Source: CAZMVY01 sp964617875 | Lineage (GTDB): Bacteria > Planctomycetota > Phycisphaerae > UBA1845 > PWPN01 | Length of the DNA: 40,594 nt | Assembly (NCBI GenBank): GCA_964617875.1 | Contig: CAZUAI010000049.1 | Location: 1-40,594, forward strand | Reading direction: 5' to 3' | In this document: piece by piece, positions 23,408 to 32,663 of the stretch | Position numbering within the stretch: the first letter of the stretch is position 1 | Layout: each line of letters opens with the position of its first letter | Position numbers and translations under genes: made by a program | The notes under the pieces: model-generated | The model's input: the letters and a program-made list of their open reading frames with translations, nothing else | Databases searched by the model: none | What the model was told of the DNA's origin: nothing

Positions 23408-25219
23408 ATGCTTGCCGTGCAGCTTTCCATCAGCCGCGTTGATCTGGCGATCATCGTCGCCTACTTCGCGCTCATCATCGGCATCGGCTGCGTCGCCGGC
23501 CTGCGCCGGCGCAAGGCGTCCGCGGGCCGTGACTACTTCCTCGCCGGCGGCACGCTGACGTGGCCGATCATCGGCCTGGCCCTCTTCTCGACCAACATCT
23601 CGACGATCCACCTCGTCAGCCAGGCCCAGGTCGGCTACATCAGCGGCCTCGCCTACGGCAGCTTCGAGTGGATGGCCCCGTTCACGCTCATCTGCCTTGC
23701 CCTGTTCTTCGCTCCGTTCTACCTCCGCTCCGCCGTCGCCACGCTGCCCGACTTCCTCGAGAAGCGCTACAGCCGCGCCAGCCGCAACTGGCTTGCCCTG
23801 CTCTCGATCATCTCGGCCATCTTCATTCACATCGGCTTCTCGCTCTACACCGGGGCGATCGTCCTGAACAAGATGTTCGGCATCGACACGATGACGAGCG
23901 TCATCGGCGTTTCGCTCCTGACGGGCTTCTACACGATCATCGGCGGCCTGCTCGCCGTCGTGCTCACCGAGTCGCTCCAGACCATCATCCTCCTGGCCGG
24001 TGCGATCGCCATCACGGCCATCGCCTACGTCCGGGCCGACGGCTGGTCCGGCATGGCGGCCAGCGTCGATCCGGTGTACCTGACCGTCATGCGGACGCCG
24101 CAGCAACTGCCGGAGCTTCCGTGGTACTCCGTGCTGCTCGGCTATCCCGTCATCGGCCTCTGGTACTGGTGCGCCGACCAGACGATCGTCCAGCGCGTCC
24201 TCGGCGCGAAGAACGAGAACCACGCCCGCGTGGGCCCGCTCTTCGCCGGCTTCATCAAGATCCTGCCGGTGTTCATTTTCGTCATGCCCGGCACGATCGG
24301 TCTCGCCCTGATCCACCAGAAGAAGATGCCGGCGCTGCCACTGGCCGTGGCCAAGGAAGGCCCCCGGGACGCCAGGCCCCATACCGACGATGAGCAGAAG
24401 GTGTACGATGCGCTTGTCGCCGGCGGCGGCCAGGCCGAGAAGGCCGCGTCCGCCGACGAACTCGCCGCCGCCACGGGCCTGGGGCGCGCCGCCGTCGATG
24501 CCGCCGTGGCCGGGCTGAAGGAACGCAACCTCGTCCGCGACAAGTCCGAGGACATCTACGCCCACATGATCCAGCACCTGCTGCCGACCGGCCTGCGGGG
24601 CGTCGTCGCGGCCGCGCTGCTGGCGGCGCTGATGAGCACCGTTTCGGGCGCGCTGAACTCGATCGCGACGCTCTTCTGCTACGACATCTACAGGCAATGG
24701 CGGCCCCAGGTGGCCGACCGCACGCTCGTCACGCTCGGCCGCTGGGCGACGTTCGTGGCCATGGCGCTCTCGATCGCCTGGACGCCGTTCATCGCCCGGT
24801 TCGACAACCTCTACAAAGGCGCAAACTCCCTGATCTGCTACATCGCGCCGCCGATCACCGTCGTGTTCCTGTGGGGCGTCTTCTGGCGACGGGCGTCGGC
24901 CCGCGGGGCGTTTGTCACGCTCGTGGCCGGGTCGTGCCTCGGGTTCGTCGTCTTTCTGCTCGACTGGTTCAAGGACTACACCGGCTGGTCGGTCTCGTTC
25001 ATGATGGCGGCCTTCTACCTCTTCTGCGCGTGTTCGGCCATCCTCGCGGTGGTCTCGCTGCTGTTCCCGCCGCCGGCCGGCCACCCGGGCAACGCCCTCG
25101 TCTGGAAGCACCCGCTCGACGCCCTCCGCGGCGAGGCCTGGCGCGGCATCGGCAACTACAAGCTCCTGTCCGCCATCCTGTTCGTGACGATGGTGACCCT
25201 GTACGTGATCTTCCGGTAG
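23408..25219 (+). CDS. Sodium:solute symporter (SSS/SGLT family) with an inserted HTH-like segment
   Basis: This 603-residue protein has about 13 membrane segments and SGLT-family signatures: RDYFLAGGTLTWPIIGLALFSTNIS, GLWYWCADQTIVQRVLGAKN and LRGVVAAALLAALMSTVSGALNS. It should import a sugar or related solute with Na+. Between the segment ending MPGTIGLALI and the conserved YAHMIQHLLPTGLRG there is an extra stretch of about 60 residues (about 318-378). It reads DEQKVYDALVAGG, then DELAAATGLGRAAVDAAVAG and LKERNLV, like a winged helix-turn-helix. In SGLT topology this loop faces outside. The symporter follows the mutarotase lipoprotein, and a hairpin at 25234 may end the transcript. Confidence 0.88.
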   Translation: MLAVQLSISRVDLAIIVAYFALIIGIGCVAGLRRRKASAGRDYFLAGGTLTWPIIGLALFSTNISTIHLVSQAQVGYISGLAYGSFEWMAPFTLICLALFFAPFYLRSAVATLPDFLEKRYSRASRNWLALLSIISAIFIHIGFSLYTGAIVLNKMFGIDTMTSVIGVSLLTGFYTIIGGLLAVVLTESLQTIILLAGAIAITAIAYVRADGWSGMAASVDPVYLTVMRTPQQLPELPWYSVLLGYPVIGLWYWCADQTIVQRVLGAKNENHARVGPLFAGFIKILPVFIFVMPGTIGLALIHQKKMPALPLAVAKEGPRDARPHTDDEQKVYDALVAGGGQAEKAASADELAAATGLGRAAVDAAVAGLKERNLVRDKSEDIYAHMIQHLLPTGLRGVVAAALLAALMSTVSGALNSIATLFCYDIYRQWRPQVADRTLVTLGRWATFVAMALSIAWTPFIARFDNLYKGANSLICYIAPPITVVFLWGVFWRRASARGAFVTLVAGSCLGFVVFLLDWFKDYTGWSVSFMMAAFYLFCACSAILAVVSLLFPPPAGHPGNALVWKHPLDALRGEAWRGIGNYKLLSAILFVTMVTLYVIFR

Positions 25220-25233
25220 CCGGCCGAGCGCCC

Positions 25234-25261
25234 TTCCGCCGGCGGATCAGCCCCGGCGGAA
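25234..25261 (+). terminator. Hairpin after the symporter gene
   Basis: Arms TTCCGCCGG (25234-25242) and CCGGCGGAA (25253-25261) pair perfectly with a 10-nt loop, 15 bp after the symporter stop. No T-tract follows. It would separate the symporter from the ABC importer genes. Confidence 0.45.
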
Positions 25262-25344
25262 AGCGACGCGCTCAACACATGGCCCGGCAGCTTCGCATCC
25301 TCCACGACCGCGCGGGCGCCGTTCGGCATCCTCATTGCGTGCAT
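25254..25344 (-). pseudogene. Possible DUF6883-like N-terminal remnant
   Basis: The minus strand from ATG 25344 reads MRMPNGARAVVEDAKLPG, then HVLSASL. From memory of the family this resembles the first strand and helix of DUF6883 proteins, which start with a Pro-Asn-x-x-Ala-(V/I)-V pattern followed by a Lys-Leu helix. The rest of the domain is absent, and the frame runs on into the antisense of the symporter gene. If real, it is a truncated relic. Nothing else is seen in the 269-bp gap except the hairpin above. Confidence 0.25.
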
Positions 25345-25488
25345 TACGGCATCACGATCCGCAGCGGGAAACAAGGCTGCAGGCCGGGCGGCGACCCTTG
25401 CGAACGGCCTCCGGCTCGAAGAAGATGTCCGCACGGGGATGGCGCGGGGACAACAGCGGCCCGCGGGCGGCCGCGCACAGGTGAACGC

Positions 25489-26577
25489 ATGATGAAAAAC
25501 ACGATGCGGCGCGTTTCGAGGACGTGTCTGGCCGTGGTCGCGGCGCTTGCAGCCTGTGATCGGAGGCCCGAAACGCCGCCCTCGACTTCTTCCACGGAAC
25601 CGGCGGCCGCGCCGGTCGCGGCCGCCTCCGCCCCCGCCACCTGCCGGCGCGCGCCCGTGGCCGATCGGAGCATGCTCAAGATCGCCGTCGTCCCGATGGG
25701 CGGCACGCACCAGTTCTTCAAGGCCATCCACGCGGGCGCCGCCAGGGCCGAACTGGAACTCCAGGGCGTCCACGTCACCTGGAACGCCCCCCTCAAGGAG
25801 GGCGACCGCGAGACGCAGATGAAGATCGTCGAGAACCTTATCGGCGCGGGCGTCCACGGCATCGTCCTCGCCCCGAACGACAACGTCGCCCTCCTCAAGC
25901 CGGTCCGCGAGGCCGTGAAGGCCGGCATCGGCGTCGTCGTGATCGACGGCATCCTCAACGGCGCCGTCTGCGACGATTTTGCCAGCAACGTCGCCACCGA
26001 CAGCTACGTCGGCGGCCAGAAAGGCGCCCGCCGTCTCGGCCGGATCCTCGGCGGCAAGGGCGACGTCGTGCTGCTCCGCTGCCAGGTCGGCTTCCTCAGC
26101 ACGATGCGCCGCGAGCAGGGTTTCCTCGACGTCATGGCGAAGGAGTTTCCCGACATCCGCATCGTCTCGTCCGATCAGTACGGCGGCGCCACGGCCGAGG
26201 AGGCCGACAAGAAGGCCGAGAGCCTGCTCAGCCGCTTCCCCGCGCTCGACGGCGTGTTCTGCCCCAACGAGTCTACGACGTTCGGCATGCTCCTCGCCCT
26301 GCAGCGGGCCGGCCGCGCGGGCAAGATCAAGTTCGTCGGCTTCGACAGTTCGGAGAAGCTCATCGACGCCTTGCGGGTCGGCCACCTGCACGGCCTCGTG
26401 GTGCAGGACCCGGTCAACATGGGCTGCACGGGCGTCAAGACGCTCGCGGCGTATCTCCGCGGCGAGCCGGTCCCCACGCAGATCGACACCGGCAGCGAGG
26501 TCGCGACGCCCGAGAACATGAACGACCCGCGGATCGAGGAGCTGCTCGCGCCGCCGATCGAGAAGTATCTGCAGTAG
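25489..26577 (+). CDS. Sugar ABC transporter substrate-binding lipoprotein (RbsB-like)
   Basis: This 362-residue protein starts with a lipoprotein signal (lipobox LAAC, Cys23) and a Pro/Ala/Ser-rich linker. A type I periplasmic-binding fold of the Peripla_BP_4 family begins near residue 64 (LKIAVVPMGGTHQFFKAIHA). Family segments are IVENLIGAGVHGIVLAPNDN, GIGVVVIDGILNG, SNVATDSYVGGQKGARRL, GVFCPNESTTFGMLLAL and VGFDSSEKLIDALRVG. It delivers a monosaccharide to the permease encoded downstream. In-frame ATGs occur at 25489 and 25492; AGGTGA upstream serves either. Ribose, xylose and rhamnose are all plausible ligands. Confidence 0.88.
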   Translation: MMKNTMRRVSRTCLAVVAALAACDRRPETPPSTSSTEPAAAPVAAASAPATCRRAPVADRSMLKIAVVPMGGTHQFFKAIHAGAARAELELQGVHVTWNAPLKEGDRETQMKIVENLIGAGVHGIVLAPNDNVALLKPVREAVKAGIGVVVIDGILNGAVCDDFASNVATDSYVGGQKGARRLGRILGGKGDVVLLRCQVGFLSTMRREQGFLDVMAKEFPDIRIVSSDQYGGATAEEADKKAESLLSRFPALDGVFCPNESTTFGMLLALQRAGRAGKIKFVGFDSSEKLIDALRVGHLHGLVVQDPVNMGCTGVKTLAAYLRGEPVPTQIDTGSEVATPENMNDPRIEELLAPPIEKYLQ

Positions 26578-26765
26578 CGTCGGCGGTTCCCGGCCCCGCG
26601 CGCCTGCATGCGCGGGATCGCACGGCGCCGCGCGTGCGGGAAGAAGCTGTGCCAAATGCGCGTGACCTGTGGCCCGCCCCGGCCGCCGTGGGTAGAATGC
26701 CTTCCGCGACGCCCGGCGACGCATCGAGCGGGGACGGGAGCACCCCCGCGCCCGCGGAGTGACGG

Positions 26766-28337
26766 ATGAGTGCTTCGGACTGGACAGAACACGCACGCCC
26801 CGGACCGTCCGGCCGGACGAATGGGACCGGCACTTCGCCCCGCCTGCAGATGACCGGCGTGCGGAAACGCTTCGGCCCCACCCTCGCGCTCGACGGTGTC
26901 GATCTCCTCGTTCAACCCGGCGAGGTTCATGCCCTCATCGGCGAGAACGGCGCCGGAAAGAGCACGCTCATGAAGGTTCTCAGCGGCGCGATCCGGCCCG
27001 ACGCCGGCGACATGACGCTCGACGGCCGGCCGTACGAGCCCGCCGACCCGCACCACGCCCGCCGGAGCGGCATCGCGATGATCTACCAGGAACTCAATCT
27101 CGCCCCGCACCTGACGGTCGAAGAGAACGTCATGCTCGGCGTCGAGGAAACGTGCCTCGGCATCCTCCGACGCGACTCCATGCGCCGCCGCGTCGTCGCC
27201 GCCCTCGAACAACTGCGCCACCCCGACATCCGCCCCGACGTCCGCGTCCGGGACCTGAGCATCGGCGCGCAGCAGCTCGTCGAGGTCGCCCGCGCCCTCG
27301 TCACCGACGCCCGCATCATCGTGATGGATGAGCCCACCAGCTCGCTCTCGCGGGACGACACCGCTCAGCTCTTTGCCCTCATCCGCCGCCTTCGCGACCG
27401 CGGCGTCAGCATCATTTACATCTCGCATTTTCTCGAGGAGGTCCGCGCGGTTGCCGACCGCTTCACGGTTCTTCGCGACGGCCGCGTCACCGGCTCCGGC
27501 CGCGTCGCGGACACGCCCACGCCGCGCATCATCGAGATGATGGTCGGCCGTGGCCTGGATGAGATGTTCCCGCGCGTGCCGCACCAGCCCGGCGAGCCGA
27601 TCCTGCGGCTCGACGCCCTCTCCGGCGACCCCGTGCCGACCGGCGTGGATCTGACGCTTCACCGCGGCGAGATCCTCGGCCTCGCCGGCCTCATCGGCGC
27701 GGGCCGGACCGAGCTGGTCCGTACGGTCTTCGGCCTCGCCCCCGTCCGCGGCGGCCGGGTCACCGTCGCCGTCGTCGGCGCCGCCCCCATGACCGACGGC
27801 GGGGCCCTGCCGCACCGCCGGCTTGCGCAGGGCGTCGGCATGCTCAGCGAGGACCGCAAGGCCGAGGGGCTTGCCCTGCCCATGAGCCTCGCCGACAACA
27901 TCACGCTCTCACGTCTCGGCACCGTCGGCCGTTGCGGCGTCCTGAGCCTCTCGCGCCAGCGTCAGGCCGCCCGCCGCTGGATCGAACGGCTCGACATCCG
28001 CACCCGCGGTCCGCTCGAACCCGTCTGGAGCCTTTCCGGCGGGAATCAGCAGAAGGTCGCCGTCGCACGGCTGCTTCACCAGGACGCCGACGTGCTTCTC
28101 CTCGACGAACCCACCCGCGGCATCGACGTCGGCGCCAAGGTGCAGATCTTCCGCCTCATGGGCGAGCTGGCGACCGCCGGCAAGGCGATCCTCTTCGTCA
28201 GCTCCTACCTGCCGGAGTTGCTGGGCGTGTGCGACAGGATCGCCGTCATGAGCCGCGGCCGTCTCGTCGAAACAAGGCCCACGCCACAATGGACGGAGCA
28301 GGCCATCATGGCGGCGGCAACCGGAGGCGCATCATGA
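26766..28337 (+). CDS. Sugar ABC transporter dual ATPase (RbsA-like)
   Basis: This 523-residue fused pair of ABC domains is typical of ribose-family importers. Domain 1 has Walker A GENGAGKST, Q-loop MIYQELNLAPHLTVEENV, the signature LSIGAQQLVEVARAL usual for this family, Walker B IIVMDEPTS and a switch His in YISHFLEEV. Domain 2 has the expected degenerate P-loop (GLIGAGRTELVRTVFG), signature LSGGNQQKVAVARLL and Walker B VLLLDEPTRGIDVGAK. About 25 extra residues precede the first strand. ATG 26766 has GGAG about 9 nt upstream. The 188-bp gap before it holds a TAGAAT hexamer without a convincing -35. The stop overlaps a mini-ORF by ATGA. Confidence 0.93.
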   Translation: MSASDWTEHARPGPSGRTNGTGTSPRLQMTGVRKRFGPTLALDGVDLLVQPGEVHALIGENGAGKSTLMKVLSGAIRPDAGDMTLDGRPYEPADPHHARRSGIAMIYQELNLAPHLTVEENVMLGVEETCLGILRRDSMRRRVVAALEQLRHPDIRPDVRVRDLSIGAQQLVEVARALVTDARIIVMDEPTSSLSRDDTAQLFALIRRLRDRGVSIIYISHFLEEVRAVADRFTVLRDGRVTGSGRVADTPTPRIIEMMVGRGLDEMFPRVPHQPGEPILRLDALSGDPVPTGVDLTLHRGEILGLAGLIGAGRTELVRTVFGLAPVRGGRVTVAVVGAAPMTDGGALPHRRLAQGVGMLSEDRKAEGLALPMSLADNITLSRLGTVGRCGVLSLSRQRQAARRWIERLDIRTRGPLEPVWSLSGGNQQKVAVARLLHQDADVLLLDEPTRGIDVGAKVQIFRLMGELATAGKAILFVSSYLPELLGVCDRIAVMSRGRLVETRPTPQWTEQAIMAAATGGAS

Positions 28338-28428
28338 CAATCGAACCCGAAGCGCGGGCGAGGGGCCCGGAGTCTTTCGCCGTTTCCCGATTCCTCCCGT
28401 TCTCCCTTTTCCGCGGAGTCACTCGCTC

Positions 28429-28432
<4 letters not shown>
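28334..28432 (+). CDS. Possible 32-residue coupling ORF between ATPase and permease
   Basis: A small frame starts at the ATG overlapping the ATPase stop (ATGA, 28334-28337) and ends at a TGA overlapping the permease GTG start (GTGA, 28429-28432). It spans the gap exactly. The product begins MTIEPEARARGPESFAVSRF and ends in LFRGVTRS. It has no recognisable domain. It may simply pass ribosomes from the ATPase to the permease, or be chance. Confidence 0.3.
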
Positions 28433-29537
<1,105 letters not shown>

Positions 29538-29541
<4 letters not shown>

Positions 29542-29831
29542 GCAGCATCGCGATTCGTGAAGTCCCCGGCGGCGTGGAGATCCCGGTCAAGGTCGTCCCC
29601 GGCTCCTCGCGTGACCGGGTCGCCGGGTTGCTCGGCGATGCCCTGAAGATCGCCGTTTCCGCGCCGCCCGAGAAGGGCAAGGCGAACCAGGCCGTGATCG
29701 AGGTTCTCGCAAGGGCCCTCGGCGTCAAGCGAAACGCCGTCCGGATCGTCGCCGGCCACACGCAGCCGCGCAAGGCCGTTCAGATCGCCGGCCTGACGCC
29801 TGAAACCGTACGCTCGAAGCTGGGCCTGTGA
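29538..29831 (+). CDS. DUF167 / YggU family protein (UPF0235)
   Basis: This 97-residue protein matches DUF167 across its length: VEIPVKVVPGSSRDRVAGLL, LKIAVSAPPEKGKANQAVIE, LARALGVKRNAVRIVAGHTQ and RKAVQI. The fold is small alpha/beta and no biochemical role is firmly known. Its ATG lies inside the permease stop (ATGA), so it is translated with the importer, though its function is probably unrelated. A copy of the 33-bp repeat starts 3 bp after its stop. Confidence 0.92.
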
Positions 29832-29833
29832 TT

Positions 29834-29866
29834 CTCCCTGCAAGGGAGAGGGACGGGGTGAGGGTA
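29834..29866. repeat. 33-bp dispersed repeat, copy 2
   Basis: Inverted relative to copy 1 (17750-17782), with 31 of 33 positions identical. The CTCCCT-GCA-AGGGAG hairpin sits directly after the DUF167 stop, between convergent genes, where it could act as a terminator. Confidence 0.8.
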
Positions 29867-29907
29867 TTCGCCTCCTCCCGGCTCGCTCATGACGGTTCCG
29901 GCGGCGC

Positions 29908-30201
29908 CTACCGTCGTTTCGGCGGTCCCTTGCGGCGCTTCCACGCGGGGATGCTCAGGTAATAGCGGTAACTCAGCCACCCGATGCAGATCCCCGTCCC
30001 CGCGACGCCCATCATTCCGAGCAGCATCAACAGGCTCGACAGCCGGCCGGCGGAAATCGCCGCTTCGTCGCTCGGCTGCGTCGCCGGGACCGCCGGCTTC
30101 ACATAGCAACTGAGCGACAGGAACACGACCCCCAGGACGGTCGCCGCCGCCCCGAGGACGACGACCTTCCACAACGGCATCCGGTCACGTGGCTTGGACA
30201 T
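29908..30201 (-). CDS. Small two-helix membrane protein
   Basis: This 97-residue protein has two hydrophobic stretches: LWKVVVLGAAATVLGVVFLS (about residues 10-29) and LLMLLGMMGVAGTGICIGWL (about 57-76). A basic C-terminal tail (WKRRKGPPKRR) should stay in the cytoplasm. The link between the helices is short and Pro/Thr-rich. The start overlaps the end of the acetyltransferase gene by 17 bp, so the two are probably translated together. I do not recognise the family. Confidence 0.6.
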   Translation of the reverse strand: MSKPRDRMPLWKVVVLGAAATVLGVVFLSLSCYVKPAVPATQPSDEAAISAGRLSSLLMLLGMMGVAGTGICIGWLSYRYYLSIPAWKRRKGPPKRR

Positions 30202-30703
30202 GGTTCGCTTCCAGATCGAGCACGACCGCGATCTCGTCGCAATTCGCCTGCACCGGACACCGCACGCAGTCCGTCCAGACCTTGTGCGGCAGCGTCTCCT
30301 TCGGCACGACGTGGTATCGCTGCCGTTCGAAAAACGCCCGCTCGCGCGTCAGGGCGAAGAGTTGGGCCAGCCCCAGCCGCCGCGCCTCGGCCTCCGCCGC
30401 CTTCACGAGCTGCGTCCCGATCCCGTGCCCCCGCCGCTCCTCCGCCACCGCCAGGCTCTTCAGCTCCGCCAGGTCGCGCCACACCAGCTCGACCGCGCAG
30501 CATCCCGTCACCCGTCCATCCTCCTCCCACACGAGGAAATCGCGCAGGTGCTCGTACAGGTCCGTGTGCGATCGGAACAGCATCCGCCCCAGTTCGGCGT
30601 GGTGCGTGATCAGCCCGTGGATCGCGGGCACGTCGTCCATTCTCGCGGCTCGTACCAACTCAGGCTCCGTCTCCCGGCACCGTCGCAGAGACCGACGCGA
30701 CAT
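30185..30703 (-). CDS. GNAT acetyltransferase, N-acetylglutamate-synthase-like
   Basis: This 172-residue GNAT protein has the acetyl-CoA pyrophosphate loop RRGHGIGTQLV (consensus Q/R-x-x-G-x-G/A) and a strand before it, LAELKSLAVAEE. The C-terminal signature FFERQRYHVVPKETLPHKVW, then the DCVRCPVQANCDEIAV stretch, is characteristic of short ArgA-type N-acetylglutamate synthases such as the mycobacterial stand-alone form. The Cys pattern CVRCPVQANC is kept. It may therefore begin arginine synthesis, but no other arg gene is in the window. ATG 30703 gives about 15 residues more than the domain needs; a TTG further in is an alternative. Confidence 0.7.
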   Translation of the reverse strand: MSRRSLRRCRETEPELVRAARMDDVPAIHGLITHHAELGRMLFRSHTDLYEHLRDFLVWEEDGRVTGCCAVELVWRDLAELKSLAVAEERRGHGIGTQLVKAAEAEARRLGLAQLFALTRERAFFERQRYHVVPKETLPHKVWTDCVRCPVQANCDEIAVVLDLEANHVQAT

Positions 30704-30926
30704 GGAACCGGGCCGTCAGGGATTGTAGCGGTTCGTCCGCCGTTCGTGAAGATGCCGGTGGATGTCGCTTTCGCGGTTCGCTACGACTCCTGGCACCGTG
30801 CTCCGTGCCGCCCCGCCCCCGCACGTCGGGTGGCGGAGCGGCCGGAAATCCGGTAGAACTACCGTCCGCGGCGGCGTGGTGCCCGCGGCCTGAGAACTCA
30901 AAACGCGAGAACGTGAGGACAATCAC

Positions 30927-31967
30927 ATGGCCAGACTGACCCGGTATCGTTTTTCGTTCGGTCCCTGGAACATCCATGAAGGCGCGGACCCGTTCGGCCC
31001 GAGTGTACGGCAGCCGATCAGCTTCGCCAGAAAGCTCAAGGAGTACCGCAAGCTCGGGTTCGAGGGCGTGCAATTCCACGACGACGACGCGGTGCCCGAG
31101 ATCGACGGCAAGTCGCCCCGGCAGGTCCTCGCCCAGGCCCGGAAGGTCCGCAGGATGCTCGACGGCGAGGGGCTCGTCGCGGAGTTCGTCGCGCCCCGGC
31201 TCTGGGAAGGGCCGCAGACCATCGACGGCGGCTACACGTCGAACGACCCGAAGTGCCGGGCGTACGCCCTGAAGCGGTCGCTGCAGTCGATCGACATCAT
31301 GAACGAGCTGGGCTGCAACAAGATCGTGCTGTGGCTCGCCCGCGAAGGGACGTACATCCGCGAGTCGAAGCCGGCGCGGCAGGCCCACCAGTGGCTGCTC
31401 GACGCGATCAATGCGATGCTCGCCCACGACCCGAACGTCCTGATCCTGATCGAGCCGAAGCCGAACGAGCCGATGGACCACGCGTACGTGCCGACGATCG
31501 GCCACGCCATCGCGATGGCGTACGCGTCGAACGATCCGAGCCGCGTCGGCGGGCTGATCGAGACGGCCCACGCGCTGCTGGCGGGCCTGGACCCGTCGGA
31601 CGAGATGGCGTTCGCCCTGCACCACAAGAAACTCTGGAGCGTCCACCTGAACGACCAGAACGGGCTGAAGTTCGACCAGGACAAGAACTTCGCCGCGGCG
31701 AACCTGCGGTCGGCGTGGAACCAGGTCCGCGTGCTCGAGGAAGGCGGCTTCGGCCGGAACGGCGAGTTTGTCGGCCTCGACGTCAAGGTCATGCGGACGC
31801 AGAAGCAGCAGAACAACACGGCCCATCTGGCGAACAGCAAGCGGTTTTTCGAACTGCTGCTCGAGAAGGTGCGGACGTTCAACCGCAAGGCCGAGGCGAA
31901 ACTGATCGCCGCCCGCGACTACGAGGGGCTCGAGCGCCTCGTCATCGAGCACCTGCTCGGCGCGTAA
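30927..31967 (+). CDS. xylA: Xylose isomerase
   Basis: XylA interconverts D-xylose and D-xylulose (and glucose/fructose) with two divalent metals. The 346-residue TIM barrel keeps the active site. His51 and Asp54 are in VQFHDDD, and the LWLAREG strand carries the Trp. Glu and Lys are in IEPKPNEP, and Glu and His in IETAHALLAG. The metal-2 Asp set lies in VHLNDQNGLKFDQDKNF, with a final Asp in VGLDVKVMR. It resembles the shorter actinobacterial-type enzymes (near 390 residues) but is some 40 residues shorter, mainly at the C-terminal arm. A GTGAGGAC ribosome-binding site precedes ATG 30927. The ribose-type importer 1.4 kb upstream could supply its substrate. Confidence 0.92.
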   Translation: MARLTRYRFSFGPWNIHEGADPFGPSVRQPISFARKLKEYRKLGFEGVQFHDDDAVPEIDGKSPRQVLAQARKVRRMLDGEGLVAEFVAPRLWEGPQTIDGGYTSNDPKCRAYALKRSLQSIDIMNELGCNKIVLWLAREGTYIRESKPARQAHQWLLDAINAMLAHDPNVLILIEPKPNEPMDHAYVPTIGHAIAMAYASNDPSRVGGLIETAHALLAGLDPSDEMAFALHHKKLWSVHLNDQNGLKFDQDKNFAAANLRSAWNQVRVLEEGGFGRNGEFVGLDVKVMRTQKQQNNTAHLANSKRFFELLLEKVRTFNRKAEAKLIAARDYEGLERLVIEHLLGA

Positions 31968-32032
31968 CGGAGATCCCATCGCGCCGGGTGCGTTCGATCT
32001 TCGACGGCGAACGAGTCAACAGGTGGGCGAAC

Positions 32033-32062
32033 CTCCGCAGCCGCGGGCATGCGGCTGCGGAG
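32033..32062. terminator. Perfect 12-bp hairpin between convergent genes
   Basis: Arms CTCCGCAGCCGC (32033-32044) and GCGGCTGCGGAG (32051-32062) pair perfectly around GGGCAT. It lies between xylA and the last gene of the Hsp70 cluster and could stop transcripts from both sides, although no T-tract is present. Confidence 0.6.
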
Positions 32063-32098
32063 AACCGCCCGTCCTACACGTTCGTCATTCGAGCTTCG

Positions 32099-32620
32099 TC
32101 ATTCGCCATTCTCGAAGGCGTCCTCGGAGCTTGCCACGAAGAACATGTAGGTGCTGATCTGCGACGGGCCCAGCGAGAGGACGTCGCCGTGCGAGAGCGG
32201 TTGGCCGTCGCCGTCCGGCAGAACGGGCTCGCCGTTGGCGAATGTGCCGCAGGTGCTGTTCAGGTCCAGGAGGGTGTACACGTCGCCGTTGCGGACGATC
32301 TTCGCGTGGACCCGCGACACTTCGCACGGGCCGAAGTACATCGTGTCCGCGACGAAATAGTCCACGACCGTCTCCGCGGGCTTCTCGGCGGGCGTCGCGG
32401 CACGGCCCAGAACGACCTCGTCCACCGTCAGCGGGATGATCCCGACGGTCGACGGCCCCGTGCCCAGCAGGTAGGCCCCCTGGCGCAATTGCCGGATGAC
32501 GAGCATCATCCTCGCGATCCGCTCGCGGCGGTCGAGGTTCATGATCAGCGCCATTTCGTGCAGCCGCGAGATGCTGATCAACTGGTCGAGCTTGATGAAG
32601 ATGGGATCTACTTCGGACAT
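32099..32620 (-). CDS. FHA-domain protein
   Basis: This 173-residue protein has a helical N-terminal half (about 1-60) and a C-terminal forkhead-associated domain. The FHA signature residues are present: Gly-Arg in VVLGRA (72-73), Ser and His in VSRVHAKI (102-105), Asn121 in LLDLNSTCGTF, and Asn-Gly at 129-130. These bind phosphothreonine peptides, usually made by Hanks-type Ser/Thr kinases; no intact kinase gene is in the window. GGAGAGG precedes ATG 32620. It is the last gene of the six-gene Hsp70 cluster, 43 bp after the TPR gene. Its stop falls at the edge of an AATGACGAA-type repeated string. Confidence 0.9.
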   Translation of the reverse strand: MSEVDPIFIKLDQLISISRLHEMALIMNLDRRERIARMMLVIRQLRQGAYLLGTGPSTVGIIPLTVDEVVLGRAATPAEKPAETVVDYFVADTMYFGPCEVSRVHAKIVRNGDVYTLLDLNSTCGTFANGEPVLPDGDGQPLSHGDVLSLGPSQISTYMFFVASSEDAFENGE

Positions 32621-32663
32621 GGCCTCTCCATTCGCCGGTAGGCATCACCCGGCGTCTTAGAGC

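Noticed and set aside
22904..25111. A 735-codon open frame antisense to the mutarotase and symporter genes
   Set aside because: It has no recognisable domain, is dominated by Arg, Gly, Asp and His, and mirrors genes with clear family motifs. Long antisense frames are expected in GC-rich DNA.
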